Positions 56,570-64,000 of a DNA stretch of 64,000 nucleotides are shown here, in pieces; the stretch's first letter is position 1; each line of letters opens with the position of its first letter. The DNA is taken from positions 558,001-622,000 of the forward strand of contig NZ_JARDUB010000003.1 in assembly GCF_029360665.1 (NCBI RefSeq), given 5' to 3'. This DNA comes from Eudoraea chungangensis. Lineage in GTDB: Bacteria; Bacteroidota; Bacteroidia; Flavobacteriales; Flavobacteriaceae. A program made the position numbers and the translations under genes. The notes beneath the pieces are model-generated. The model was given only the letters and a program-made list of their open reading frames with translations. It did no database searches and was not told where the DNA came from.

Positions 56570-57694
56570 TTAACCGGAGACTTCTAAACTACTTATAACT
56601 TCTCCAAGTCTATTGGTTACCTCTTCAATTTCTCCTATGCCATTAACACTAAAAAACTTGCCTTGAGACTCGTAAAACGACCTTAAAGGAGCCGTTTTAA
56701 GATTGTACTCTTCAAAACGATTCCTAATCTTATCTTCATCCTGATCGTCTGTTCTCCCACTGTCTTTTCCTCTTGCCAATAAGCGTTCAATTAAGATTTC
56801 ATCATTGGCATCGAGAGCAATAGTGGCATGGATTTCCATATCCTTAGACTCTAACAAATTATCTAAAGCTTCGGCCTGTGCCACAGTCCTGGGAAAACCA
56901 TCAAAAATAAAACCTTTGGCATCGGGATTTTTCTCTACCTCATCCCGTAACATCTTAATTGTAACTTCATCTGGCACTAGGTCTCCATTGTCCATATATT
57001 CTTGGGCCAATTTCCCTAAATCGGTTTTATTTTTAATATTATATCTAAAAACATCTCCTGTTGAAATATGTTTTAAATTATGCTCATTTTTTAAAAAAGA
57101 AGCCTGGGTACCCTTACCGGCCCCGGGCTTCCCAAACAGTACAATATTTATCATTTTCGTGTTGTTTAGTTGGTATACATTTCTCAAATTTCTCCCCTGT
57201 TCTTTATAATCCAAACCATAGCCTACAATAAACTTATTTGGTATTTCTAACCCAATATAGTCAATAGGATACTCCCCGTTATACACCTCAGATTTATAAA
57301 AAAGGCTGGCAACCTTAAACTCCTTTACATTTGTATTTGAGAAAAGATGCACCAATTCCTTAAGGGTTCTTCCTGTATCAATTATATCTTCTACAATAAT
57401 TACACTTCTTCCTTCAATATTTTCAGGTACTTCTAATAGGGTTTCTACAATCCCCGTAGACGTAAGTCCGCGGTATGAAGCAAGTTTAACAAAGGACACT
57501 TCTGAGGGATAAGGATAGTGCTTTAAAAGATCTGCAATAAACATAAAGGCGCCATTAAGTACACCAACAAAAATGGGCACTTCGTCCTTAAAGTCCGCAG
57601 CAATTTCGCCTGCGATTCTCTTTACAGCAAGCTGAATTTCTTCCTCTTTTAAAAAGGGCTTAAACTCTTTATCATGTAGTTTTATTAGAGACAT
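56570..57694 (-). CDS. Fused hypoxanthine phosphoribosyltransferase - adenylate kinase
   Basis: A single 374-residue frame. Residues 1 to about 180 are a hypoxanthine-guanine phosphoribosyltransferase (PRPP motif VIIVEDIIDTGRTL at 98-111; SFVKLASYRGL; VGYGLDYKEQGRNL). Residues 181-374 are a complete adenylate kinase: P-loop GKPGAGKGT (188-196), HISTGDVFR, GFIFDGFPRT, and the short lid RLLARGKDSGR without zinc Cys. The join is NNTK followed by MINIVLF; the Met at 181 (codon 57152-57154) could also be an internal start. HPRT salvages purine bases; adenylate kinase balances AMP, ADP and ATP. This fusion is known from other flavobacteria. The adk gene is absent from its usual place after secY. 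Confidence 0.92.
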   Translation of the reverse strand: MSLIKLHDKEFKPFLKEEEIQLAVKRIAGEIAADFKDEVPIFVGVLNGAFMFIADLLKHYPYPSEVSFVKLASYRGLTSTGIVETLLEVPENIEGRSVIIVEDIIDTGRTLKELVHLFSNTNVKEFKVASLFYKSEVYNGEYPIDYIGLEIPNKFIVGYGLDYKEQGRNLRNVYQLNNTKMINIVLFGKPGAGKGTQASFLKNEHNLKHISTGDVFRYNIKNKTDLGKLAQEYMDNGDLVPDEVTIKMLRDEVEKNPDAKGFIFDGFPRTVAQAEALDNLLESKDMEIHATIALDANDEILIERLLARGKDSGRTDDQDEDKIRNRFEEYNLKTAPLRSFYESQGKFFSVNGIGEIEEVTNRLGEVISSLEVSG

Positions 57695-57710
57695 AATTTT
57701 AATAGGAAGG

Positions 57711-57718
57711 CAAAGATA
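57711..57718 (-). promoter_or_regulatory. Promoter -7 element for hpt-adk
   Basis: Minus strand TATCTTTG, full match to TAnnTTTG, 16 bases before the ATG at 57694. No -33 TTG is seen. Confidence 0.45.
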
Positions 57719-57772
57719 AGGTTTTGGTTTTTCTTTTTTCTATGGGCAGTCTTCGATTCTCACAATATGATG

Positions 57773-57780
57773 TATTTTTG
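57773..57780 (+). promoter_or_regulatory. Promoter -7 element for purK-purE
   Basis: TATTTTTG, full match to TAnnTTTG, 39 bases before the purK ATG. A weak TTC lies at the -33 position. No purine riboswitch fold was recognised in the leader. Confidence 0.5.
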
Positions 57781-57819
57781 TGGGACTTATAAACTTAAAT
57801 ATACTTAAGGTTGATGTAG

Positions 57820-58977
57820 ATGGAATACTTCTCTTCAGATTTTAAACTTGGAATATTAGGCGGTGGGCAACTTGGTAAAATGCTGCTTTATGAAACAAGG
57901 AAATTAGACATATATACAAAAGTTCTCGACGCTTCATTGGATGCTCCATGTCGTATTAGCTGTAATGAATTTGTACAGGGAAGTCTCATGGACTATGACA
58001 CCGTGGTCTCTTTTGGGAAAGATGTGGACCTTCTCACTATTGAAATTGAAAATGTAAACATCGATGCCTTAGAAGCGTTAGAGACTAATGGGGTAAAAGT
58101 ATATCCTACGCCAAAAGCCCTAAGAATTATTCAAAACAAAGCCAAACAAAAGCTTTTTTATGTAGATCATAATATTCCGACAGCAGATTTTTCACGCTTC
58201 GCATATTCTAGTGAAATAGAAGAAAGTATTGCAAATGGAGGCCTGCATTTACCATTTGTATGGAAAGCCGCTCAATTTGGTTATGATGGACAGGGTGTTA
58301 AAATTATTCGTTCCCTAAAGGACTTAAAAAGCCTTCCAAACGTAGAGTGTATTGCTGAACGTCTAATACCTTTTGAAAATGAACTTGCGGTAATAGTAGC
58401 TAGGAATGTAAAGGGCCAGGAAATTACTTACCCTGTTGTGGAGATGGAGTTTCATCCAGAGGCAAATCAGGTAGAATACGTACTTTGTCCGGCCAGAATA
58501 GACCATTCCATAGCTGAAAAAGCCAGATCAATTGCTGTGAATGTGGCAGAACAGCTAGAGCATGTTGGCCTCTTGGCCGTTGAAATGTTTCAAACAAAAG
58601 ATGGTGAGATTTTAGTGAATGAAGTGGCTCCCAGACCTCATAATAGTGGGCATTACAGTATTGAAGCGAGTTTTACAAACCAGTTTGAACAGCACTTAAG
58701 GGCCATATTAAATTTACCTTTAGGAAAAACAGACAGTAAATTATCCGGGGTTATGGTAAATTTGGTTGGGGCTGAATCTTATCAAGGTCCGGTTCATTAT
58801 GAAAATATTGAAGAAATTTTAGAATTGAAAGGCGTAACTCCTCATATCTATGGGAAACGAGAAACAAGACCATTTAGAAAAATGGGACACGTAACTATCG
58901 TAGATAGGGACATTAATAAGGCTAGAGAAGTTGCAGAGGAGGTGAAAAAAAGAATCAAAGTAATAAGCAAATCTTAA
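57820..58977 (+). CDS. purK: 5-(carboxyamino)imidazole ribonucleotide synthase
   Basis: ATP-grasp enzyme of de novo purine synthesis that carboxylates AIR to N5-CAIR, 385 residues. Starts FKLGILGGGQLGKMLLYETR; shows FVWKAAQFGYDGQGVKII, LAVEMFQTKDGEILVNEVAP and RPHNSGHYSIEAS. It precedes purE by 4 bases. Confidence 0.97.
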   Translation: MEYFSSDFKLGILGGGQLGKMLLYETRKLDIYTKVLDASLDAPCRISCNEFVQGSLMDYDTVVSFGKDVDLLTIEIENVNIDALEALETNGVKVYPTPKALRIIQNKAKQKLFYVDHNIPTADFSRFAYSSEIEESIANGGLHLPFVWKAAQFGYDGQGVKIIRSLKDLKSLPNVECIAERLIPFENELAVIVARNVKGQEITYPVVEMEFHPEANQVEYVLCPARIDHSIAEKARSIAVNVAEQLEHVGLLAVEMFQTKDGEILVNEVAPRPHNSGHYSIEASFTNQFEQHLRAILNLPLGKTDSKLSGVMVNLVGAESYQGPVHYENIEEILELKGVTPHIYGKRETRPFRKMGHVTIVDRDINKAREVAEEVKKRIKVISKS

Positions 58978-58981
58978 TTAA

Positions 58982-59470
58982 ATGAGCAAAGTAGCGGTTG
59001 TAATGGGAAGTACAAGTGATCTTCCAATAATGCAGGAAGCTGTAGACATCCTAAGTGGTTTTGATATTGAGGTGGAAGTAGATATCGTGTCTGCACATAG
59101 GACGCCTGAAAAGTTATATGAGTTTAGCAAACAAGCCCACAAAAATGGTTTCGCTGTAATAATTGCCGGAGCAGGAGGTGCAGCACATCTTCCTGGTATG
59201 GTAGCCTCGTTAAGCCCCTTACCTGTTATTGGGGTTCCTGTGAAAAGCAGCAATTCTATAGATGGATGGGATTCTGTGCTATCAATACTACAAATGCCCG
59301 GTGGTGTTCCCGTGGCAACAGTTGCTCTAAATGGCGCAAAAAATGCGGGTATTCTTGCTGCGCAAATTATTGGATCTCAAGATAAATGCGTTATGGACAA
59401 AATCTTACTCTATAAAGAAGGTCTTAAGGAGAAGGTAATCCACGGGGCCAAAGAACTGAAGAAAAAATAA
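58982..59470 (+). CDS. purE: N5-carboxyaminoimidazole ribonucleotide mutase
   Basis: Class I PurE, 162 residues, turning the PurK product N5-CAIR into CAIR. Shows VVMGSTSDLPIMQEA, VSAHRTPEKL with the catalytic His, and AGAGGAAHLPGMVAS. Adjacent to purK, with which it forms an operon. Confidence 0.97.
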   Translation: MSKVAVVMGSTSDLPIMQEAVDILSGFDIEVEVDIVSAHRTPEKLYEFSKQAHKNGFAVIIAGAGGAAHLPGMVASLSPLPVIGVPVKSSNSIDGWDSVLSILQMPGGVPVATVALNGAKNAGILAAQIIGSQDKCVMDKILLYKEGLKEKVIHGAKELKKK

Positions 59471-59514
59471 CTTACTTACTGCTTAAAAACGCCTTACTAA
59501 ATTTTCCTTGAACT

Positions 59515-61542
59515 ATGAATCCTTTATTAAAGCCATTCGATGTCCCGCCATTTTCTAAACTTAACGATTCGCACTATAAGCCCGCTTTTCTAGAAGCTTT
59601 GAAAATTGCCGAAAAGGAAGTGGAAACCATTGCCAACTCCGAGGAAGAAGCAACTTTTGAAAATACTATAGAAGCATTAGAGTTTTCTGGCCAACAATTA
59701 GAAAGAGTTGCCAGCCTCTTTTTCAATTTAAATTCCGCAGAAACAAACGATAAGATTCAGGAGATTGCCAAGGATATTTCTCCCTTGCTTGCCAAGTTTA
59801 GCAACGACATTGTTTTAAATGAAAAATTATTTGGCAGAATAAAGTATGTCTTTGAAACTATTGACAAGAATAGCCTATCCGCTGAAGAGAATACACTCTT
59901 AGAGAAAAAATATAAGAACTTTAGTCGGAACGGCGCAAATTTAAAGGAAGAGCAAAAATTAAGGTTACGGGAAATAGATGCAAAATTGGCTCCGTTGAAA
60001 TTGCAGTTTGGAGAAAATGTACTCAAAGAGACACAGAGTTATGAACTTCATATAACCAGGGAAGAAGATTTGGCAGGGCTACCAGAAAGCGTCAAGGAAG
60101 CTGCAGCACAAATAGCGCAGTCTAACAATAAATCAGGTTGGATAATCACCTTAGACTATCCAAGCTATATCCCATTTATGAAGTATGCCAGCAACAGAGC
60201 ATTGAGAAAAGAACTTTCCACTGCCTTTGGAGCTAAAGCCTTTCATGGTGATAGTTTAGACAACCAAAATAATGTACTTTCTATTGCAAAACTAAGACAT
60301 GAACGAGCACAACTGTTAGGGTATAAATCTCACGCTCACTTCATTTTGGAAGAACGAATGGCAGAAACTCCAGAAAACGTCTTTGAGTTTCTGGATAACC
60401 TTTTAATAAAGGCAAAACCCGCAGCATTAAGAGAACTAAATGAATTAACAGATTTTGCAAAAGGATTGGATGGAGTAGAACGTCTTGAATCTTGGGACGC
60501 TGCCTATTATTCTGAAAAATTAAAACAACATCTTTTTCAATTTAATGATGAGGTCTTAAAACCCTTCTTTGAGTTAGATCGGGTAATTGCTGGCGTTTTT
60601 AAGATTACAGAAAATCTCTATGGACTAAGATTTGAGGAAGTATTCGACGTAGAAACCTATCATCCAGAAGTTAAAACTTATCGCATTTACGATCAAAATG
60701 GGGCATTTATTTCTTTGTTCTTTGCAGATTTTCATCCAAGGGAAGGAAAAAGAGCCGGTGCATGGATGACTTCCTTTAAATCGCAGTATATATTAAAAGG
60801 GAAAAACGAGAGACCTCTTATTTCTAACGTTTGTAATTTTACCAAACCAACAAAAGAAAAACCTTCCTTACTTACCTTCAACGAAGTAACCACACTTTTT
60901 CACGAATTTGGACATGCACTTCACGGTATTTTGGCAAATACTACCTACCCTAGTTTGTCAGGAACTTCGGTGTATTGGGATTTTGTAGAACTTCCTAGTC
61001 AAATTCTCGAAAATTGGTGTTATGAAGAAGATGCATTAAAGTTATTTGCCATTCACTACAAAACAAAAGAACCTCTTCCAATGGGTTTAGTGAAAAAAAT
61101 CAAGGATGCCGCAAAATTTCAAGAAGGAATGGCTACTTTGAGGCAAATAAGTTTTGGACTATTAGATATGTCCTGGCATGCCCAAGACCCATCAGACATC
61201 AAAAGTGTAAAAGAGCATGAACTTAAGGCTTTTGAAAAGACGGCACTTTATCCAGATAATGCAGAAACTTGTATGAGCACTTCCTTCTCTCATATTTTTC
61301 AGGGTGGTTATTCGGCAGGATACTACAGCTATAAATGGGCAGAAGTATTAGATGCAGACGCATTTGATTACTTCAAAACAAAAGGAGTGTTTAATAAGGA
61401 GATTGCTGCTAAATTTAAAGAAAATATCCTCTCTAAAGGAGGAACCGAAAAACCCATGGTGCTATACAAACGCTTTAGAGGAAGAGAACCTCAAATAGAT
61501 GCATTACTGAAGCGGGCCGGACTAACCGATGTATCCGACTAA
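59515..61542 (+). CDS. M3 family metallopeptidase (Dcp / oligopeptidase A type)
   Basis: Zinc oligopeptidase of 675 residues with TLFHEFGHALHGIL as the HExxH site (third zinc ligand in the following SGTSVYWDFVELPSQILENW segment). No signal peptide, so it is cytoplasmic or its export differs; Dcp, PrlC and oligopeptidase A cannot be told apart safely by eye. It lies 44 bases after purE. Its stop codon overlaps by 4 bases the stop of the convergent rhodanese gene. Confidence 0.92.
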   Translation: MNPLLKPFDVPPFSKLNDSHYKPAFLEALKIAEKEVETIANSEEEATFENTIEALEFSGQQLERVASLFFNLNSAETNDKIQEIAKDISPLLAKFSNDIVLNEKLFGRIKYVFETIDKNSLSAEENTLLEKKYKNFSRNGANLKEEQKLRLREIDAKLAPLKLQFGENVLKETQSYELHITREEDLAGLPESVKEAAAQIAQSNNKSGWIITLDYPSYIPFMKYASNRALRKELSTAFGAKAFHGDSLDNQNNVLSIAKLRHERAQLLGYKSHAHFILEERMAETPENVFEFLDNLLIKAKPAALRELNELTDFAKGLDGVERLESWDAAYYSEKLKQHLFQFNDEVLKPFFELDRVIAGVFKITENLYGLRFEEVFDVETYHPEVKTYRIYDQNGAFISLFFADFHPREGKRAGAWMTSFKSQYILKGKNERPLISNVCNFTKPTKEKPSLLTFNEVTTLFHEFGHALHGILANTTYPSLSGTSVYWDFVELPSQILENWCYEEDALKLFAIHYKTKEPLPMGLVKKIKDAAKFQEGMATLRQISFGLLDMSWHAQDPSDIKSVKEHELKAFEKTALYPDNAETCMSTSFSHIFQGGYSAGYYSYKWAEVLDADAFDYFKTKGVFNKEIAAKFKENILSKGGTEKPMVLYKRFRGREPQIDALLKRAGLTDVSD

Positions 61543-61895
61543 TTATGCTCGGCTAACCAAGCATCAAAGCCCCCAGTTAGGTTAATCACATTGGAATAGC
61601 CTAGGGATGCTAGTAATTCCTGAGCCTTGGTACTACGTCCTCCCTTTTTACAGTAAAGATAAATTGTTTTAGTCTTGGGAACTTCTTGTATTTGGTTGGC
61701 AAAATCCTCCGAAAACCAATCTATATTTAAGGCTCCATTTAAGTGACCTGCCGAATATTCTTCCGCTGTTCTAACATCTACCAATACGGCATCCTCTAAA
61801 TTAATCTCTTCCCATGTAGTTATGGATTGGCTTTTAGTTTGCGCGGATAATACCACAGTTACCAAAAAAAATAGTAAAACACATAAACCTCTCAT
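61539..61895 (-). CDS. Exported rhodanese-like domain protein
   Basis: 118 residues: a signal peptide (RGLCVLLFFLVTVVLSAQ) and one rhodanese domain with the active-site Cys in YCKKGGRSTKAQ. It has AVLVDVRTAEEYSAGHLNGA and ends GGFDAWLAEHN. Periplasmic sulfur-transfer proteins of this kind are common; partner not known. The ATG at 61895 starts right at the signal peptide; the one at 61922 is an alternative. Confidence 0.88.
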   Translation of the reverse strand: MRGLCVLLFFLVTVVLSAQTKSQSITTWEEINLEDAVLVDVRTAEEYSAGHLNGALNIDWFSEDFANQIQEVPKTKTIYLYCKKGGRSTKAQELLASLGYSNVINLTGGFDAWLAEHN

Positions 61896-61941
61896 ATAAT
61901 ACTCTTTAAATATTAAATTCATTTATTAGTCAAAATTAATT

Positions 61942-61949
61942 TATTTTTG
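61942..61949 (+). promoter_or_regulatory. Promoter -7 element for the ECF sigma gene
   Basis: TATTTTTG, full match to TAnnTTTG, 18 bases before the ATG at 61968. No clear TTG at -33. Confidence 0.45.
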
Positions 61950-61967
61950 GTTTCGATAAGGAACTAA

Positions 61968-62528
61968 ATGACTTCGAATAAAATTAATCCTGAAAAGTGG
62001 GTAGGTAATTATGCTGATTACTTGTATAACTATGCCGTTGTTCGGGTAAGTGATGCTGAAATTGCAAAAGATTTGGTTCAGGAAACTTTTCTTGCTGGGC
62101 TTAAATCTGCTATTAATTACCAGGGGATTGCCTCTGAACGCACCTGGCTAATTGCTATTTTAAAACGAAAAGTAATTGATCATTACCGAAAAATAAATTC
62201 TAAAAAAGGGAAGGCAGAAGTGAGGATGAATTATAGTAACCAGACAGACGCTGAAGGAGATTGGTTAGAAGAACAGGTAGCCGACCCTCTTAGTCTTTTG
62301 GAAAATGACAACATTGAAAATGAAGAGCTAGGTTTTGCTATTCAAGAATGCATTGCCCAGCTACCCCAAAAACAGTCGGATGTTTTTACGATGAAAACCA
62401 TTAAAGGCCTTTCTACGGAGGATATATGTAATGAATTAGATATTAATCCGTCTAATTTATGGGTAATGATACACCGGGCAAGAACCTCCCTGATGGGATG
62501 CCTTAATGAAAATTGGTTTGAATTATGA
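61968..62528 (+). CDS. Sigma-70 family (ECF-like) RNA polymerase sigma factor
   Basis: 186-residue sigma factor with region 2 (SDAEIAKDLVQETFLAGLKS, ERTWLIAILKRKVIDHYRK) and region 4 helix-turn-helix (LPQKQSDVFTMKTIKGLSTE, NPSNLWVMIHRARTSL). Its stop overlaps the next gene's start by 4 bases (ATGA). Such pairs usually encode a sigma factor and a regulator. Target genes unknown. Confidence 0.9.
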   Translation: MTSNKINPEKWVGNYADYLYNYAVVRVSDAEIAKDLVQETFLAGLKSAINYQGIASERTWLIAILKRKVIDHYRKINSKKGKAEVRMNYSNQTDAEGDWLEEQVADPLSLLENDNIENEELGFAIQECIAQLPQKQSDVFTMKTIKGLSTEDICNELDINPSNLWVMIHRARTSLMGCLNENWFEL

Positions 62529-62752
62529 TGAATTGTGAAGAAGCAGCCAAAGTGTGCAATAAATTGCAGTATAAAGAGGCTAGTTTATGGGAAAAAATAC
62601 AACTCAAATTCCATCTTTTGATTTGTAAAGCCTGTGCCACCTTTTCTAAAAAGAATAACAGACTTACCACTTTAATGGATAAGGCCCCGTTGCAATGCCT
62701 ATCTATTCAAGAAAAAAAGATTATGGAAGAAAGTCTGAAAACCGAACCCTAA
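62525..62752 (+). CDS. Small Cys-rich putative anti-sigma / zinc-finger protein
   Basis: 75-residue protein in a 4-base overlap with the sigma gene. Cys at residues 4 and 11 (MMNCEEAAKVCNKLQY), then KFHLLICKACATFSKKN with a His and CxxC: the arrangement C-x6-C ... H-x3-C-x2-C resembles the zf-HC2 / ZAS zinc-binding anti-sigma family, though shorter than most and without a membrane segment. Overlap and context argue for a cytoplasmic regulator of the sigma factor; direct evidence lacking. Confidence 0.7.
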   Translation: MMNCEEAAKVCNKLQYKEASLWEKIQLKFHLLICKACATFSKKNNRLTTLMDKAPLQCLSIQEKKIMEESLKTEP

Positions 62753-63570
62753 TTTACTTCTGAAATAATTACTACGAGTGCCCAAAGAATAGGAATTGCC
62801 TCTACATAGAAAGCGGCAAAATATTTTCGTTGTTTTTTTTTTGTTGCACCTATTACACAAAGCAGCAGAATTGATACAAGTGCCTTCTGGGTCATAAGGG
62901 AGTTAGATAAGGCATCTTGCAAATAGATTGAACCAAAATAACAGAATACCAATATAACTCCTCCTATTTTTGTTTTTTGTACACCAAATCTTTGTGGGAT
63001 GGTTTTTAAATTGGGCTTATCCGTATTCAAATCTCTTATCTCAAAAGGAATCATTAGAATCAGCACTAATATAATTCGTTGAAACATCGCTAATCCAAGA
63101 TCCCAACTGAGTTGCAAACGTGCATCCAGTATCGGTATTACAACCGTGGTCCCAGCCCAAACCAATGCAACTAACAACACCTTTGTGATTCCTAGGCTTC
63201 TTAAATTCTGACCCTTATTTGTAACCGGTAAGGTATAGCTACCTACTAAAATGAGTAGTAAAAAAACAAACAACCAGGTATTCTTATTCAGAAAACTAAA
63301 AAAATAAGCGCTTACAATTAGAGAAATTATACTAAGAAAAAAAATGATATTGCCATACGGGTAGTTATCATTTTGTTGAGGTCTTAGCTGCACCCCATAT
63401 TTGATATAATTATAGGACCAAATGGTGCCAAAAAACACAAAATACAGAACTTCCTTTTTTAGGACTATGCCTATATTACTATAAGTAATAAGGGTAAGGC
63501 TTAATACCGCCAGAGCTACATGAATACTTGCATCTAGATAAAAATTTAGAAGAATTTTCGCTCTCGACAT
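62749..63570 (-). CDS. UbiA-like integral membrane protein
   Basis: 273 residues with eight or so hydrophobic helices. FEIRDLNTDKPNLKTIPQRF recalls the second Asp-rich motif of UbiA prenyltransferases (DxxxD). The first one (usually NDxxDxxxD) is degenerate here: WSYNYIKYGVQL, with Tyr at the Asp place. So it may be a divergent or inactive UbiA-type enzyme; substrate not known. Its stop overlaps by 4 bases the stop of the convergent small Cys-rich gene. Confidence 0.65.
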   Translation of the reverse strand: MSRAKILLNFYLDASIHVALAVLSLTLITYSNIGIVLKKEVLYFVFFGTIWSYNYIKYGVQLRPQQNDNYPYGNIIFFLSIISLIVSAYFFSFLNKNTWLFVFLLLILVGSYTLPVTNKGQNLRSLGITKVLLVALVWAGTTVVIPILDARLQLSWDLGLAMFQRIILVLILMIPFEIRDLNTDKPNLKTIPQRFGVQKTKIGGVILVFCYFGSIYLQDALSNSLMTQKALVSILLLCVIGATKKKQRKYFAAFYVEAIPILWALVVIISEVN

Positions 63571-63667
63571 TAAACAAAATTAAGGAAAGTGTTTATAACC
63601 ATACATTTCGGTTAAAAACTTTAATCCAGAGTCTTCAAAATTCTATATAAAATCGAGATTTAATCGT

Positions 63668-63675
63668 TAATTTTG
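63668..63675 (+). promoter_or_regulatory. Promoter -7 element for gcvP
   Basis: TAATTTTG, full match to TAnnTTTG, 31 bases before the ATG at 63707. No -33 TTG at usual spacing. No glycine riboswitch fold was recognised in the 31-base leader. Confidence 0.45.
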
Positions 63676-63706
63676 TGAGCTAAATTTTTAGATAAATTCA
63701 AGACTT

Positions 63707-64000
63707 ATGAGCACTGAATTATTTGCTTCCAGACATATTGGAATAACAGAAAATGATCTTCCAAAAATGCTTGATATTGTTGGTTCTAATAGCTTGGAAC
63801 AGTTAATAACAGAAACCATCCCGGATGATATTCGACTTAACAAGCAGCTTCCTTTAGATAAGGCAATGAGCGAGCATGAATTCTTACTCCACACCAATAG
63901 TCTTGCTAAAAGAAATAAGATTTTCAAAACCTATATAGGCCTTGGGTATCATGAGAGCATAACTCCTTCTGTAATTAAACGAAACATACTGGAGAACCCA
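63707..64000 (+). CDS. gcvP: Glycine dehydrogenase (P-protein), N-terminal part (3' end outside window)
   Basis: The first 98 residues of the decarboxylating subunit of the glycine cleavage system, a PLP enzyme. Shows FASRHIGITENDLPKMLDIV and the highly conserved YIGLGYHESITPSVIKRNIL followed by ENP; the gene runs off the window's right end. Full length is near 950 residues in the family. Confidence 0.95.
   Translation, partial: MSTELFASRHIGITENDLPKMLDIVGSNSLEQLITETIPDDIRLNKQLPLDKAMSEHEFLLHTNSLAKRNKIFKTYIGLGYHESITPSVIKRNILENP

Overview
The window is a chromosomal segment of a low-GC member of the Bacteroidota, almost certainly a Flavobacteriaceae (probably marine; genus not resolvable from this sequence alone). 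The signs are: SusC/SusD and FecR/TonB receptor pairs, many lipoproteins with N-terminal lipoboxes, DUF5723 and other family-typical envelope proteins, few Shine-Dalgarno sequences, and repeated TAnnTTTG -7 promoter elements, in two or three cases with a TTG -33 element about 19-23 bases upstream. I see no tRNA, rRNA, CRISPR array, insertion sequence, integrase or phage gene.

Layout. 1-3160: end of a FecR anti-sigma gene overlapping an STN-domain TonB-dependent receptor. 3270-8550: argS, a small unknown gene with an SDR/DUF2867 protein, and an exported protein. 8613-13446: a BCCT transporter with no ATG start, two guanidino-group-modifying enzymes (CtlX and a DDAH/arginine-deiminase-like protein) and citrate synthase. 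13586-17750: glycogen synthase, enolase, carA. 17844-35029: the complete str-S10-spc-alpha ribosomal super-operon, read leftward from rpsL to rplQ (31 genes including fusA, secY, infA and rpoA), driven by a near-ideal flavobacterial promoter at 35072-35101 and closed by a strong hairpin at 17783-17814. The usual adk and map genes between secY and infA are absent; adk lies at 56570, fused to hypoxanthine phosphoribosyltransferase.

35492-42961 holds a SusC/SusD pair, a third lipoprotein and, after a strong terminator, an arylsulfotransferase-like lipoprotein. 43090-57694 is a mosaic of housekeeping genes (rlmB, rhomboid protease, rarA, yjjG, radC, mpl-like ligase, obg, hpt-adk) mixed with envelope genes, including a three-gene module (lipoprotein, DUF5723 protein, Ser/Thr/Ala-rich exported protein). 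57820-64000 has purK-purE, an M3 peptidase, an exported rhodanese, an ECF sigma factor overlapping a small cysteine-rich protein, a UbiA-like membrane protein and the start of gcvP.

Functionally the window is mostly core physiology: translation, purine and pyrimidine synthesis, central carbon and cell-wall recycling. The less ordinary material is the BCCT gene whose conserved first membrane segment lies upstream of every ATG/GTG/TTG; the citrulline/arginine-type enzymes beside it; two untranslated gaps inside the ribosomal operon that can fold (before rplC and before rpsD); the hpt-adk fusion; and the uncharacterised envelope operon at 45991-48968. I did not find a clear new defence or mobile system.
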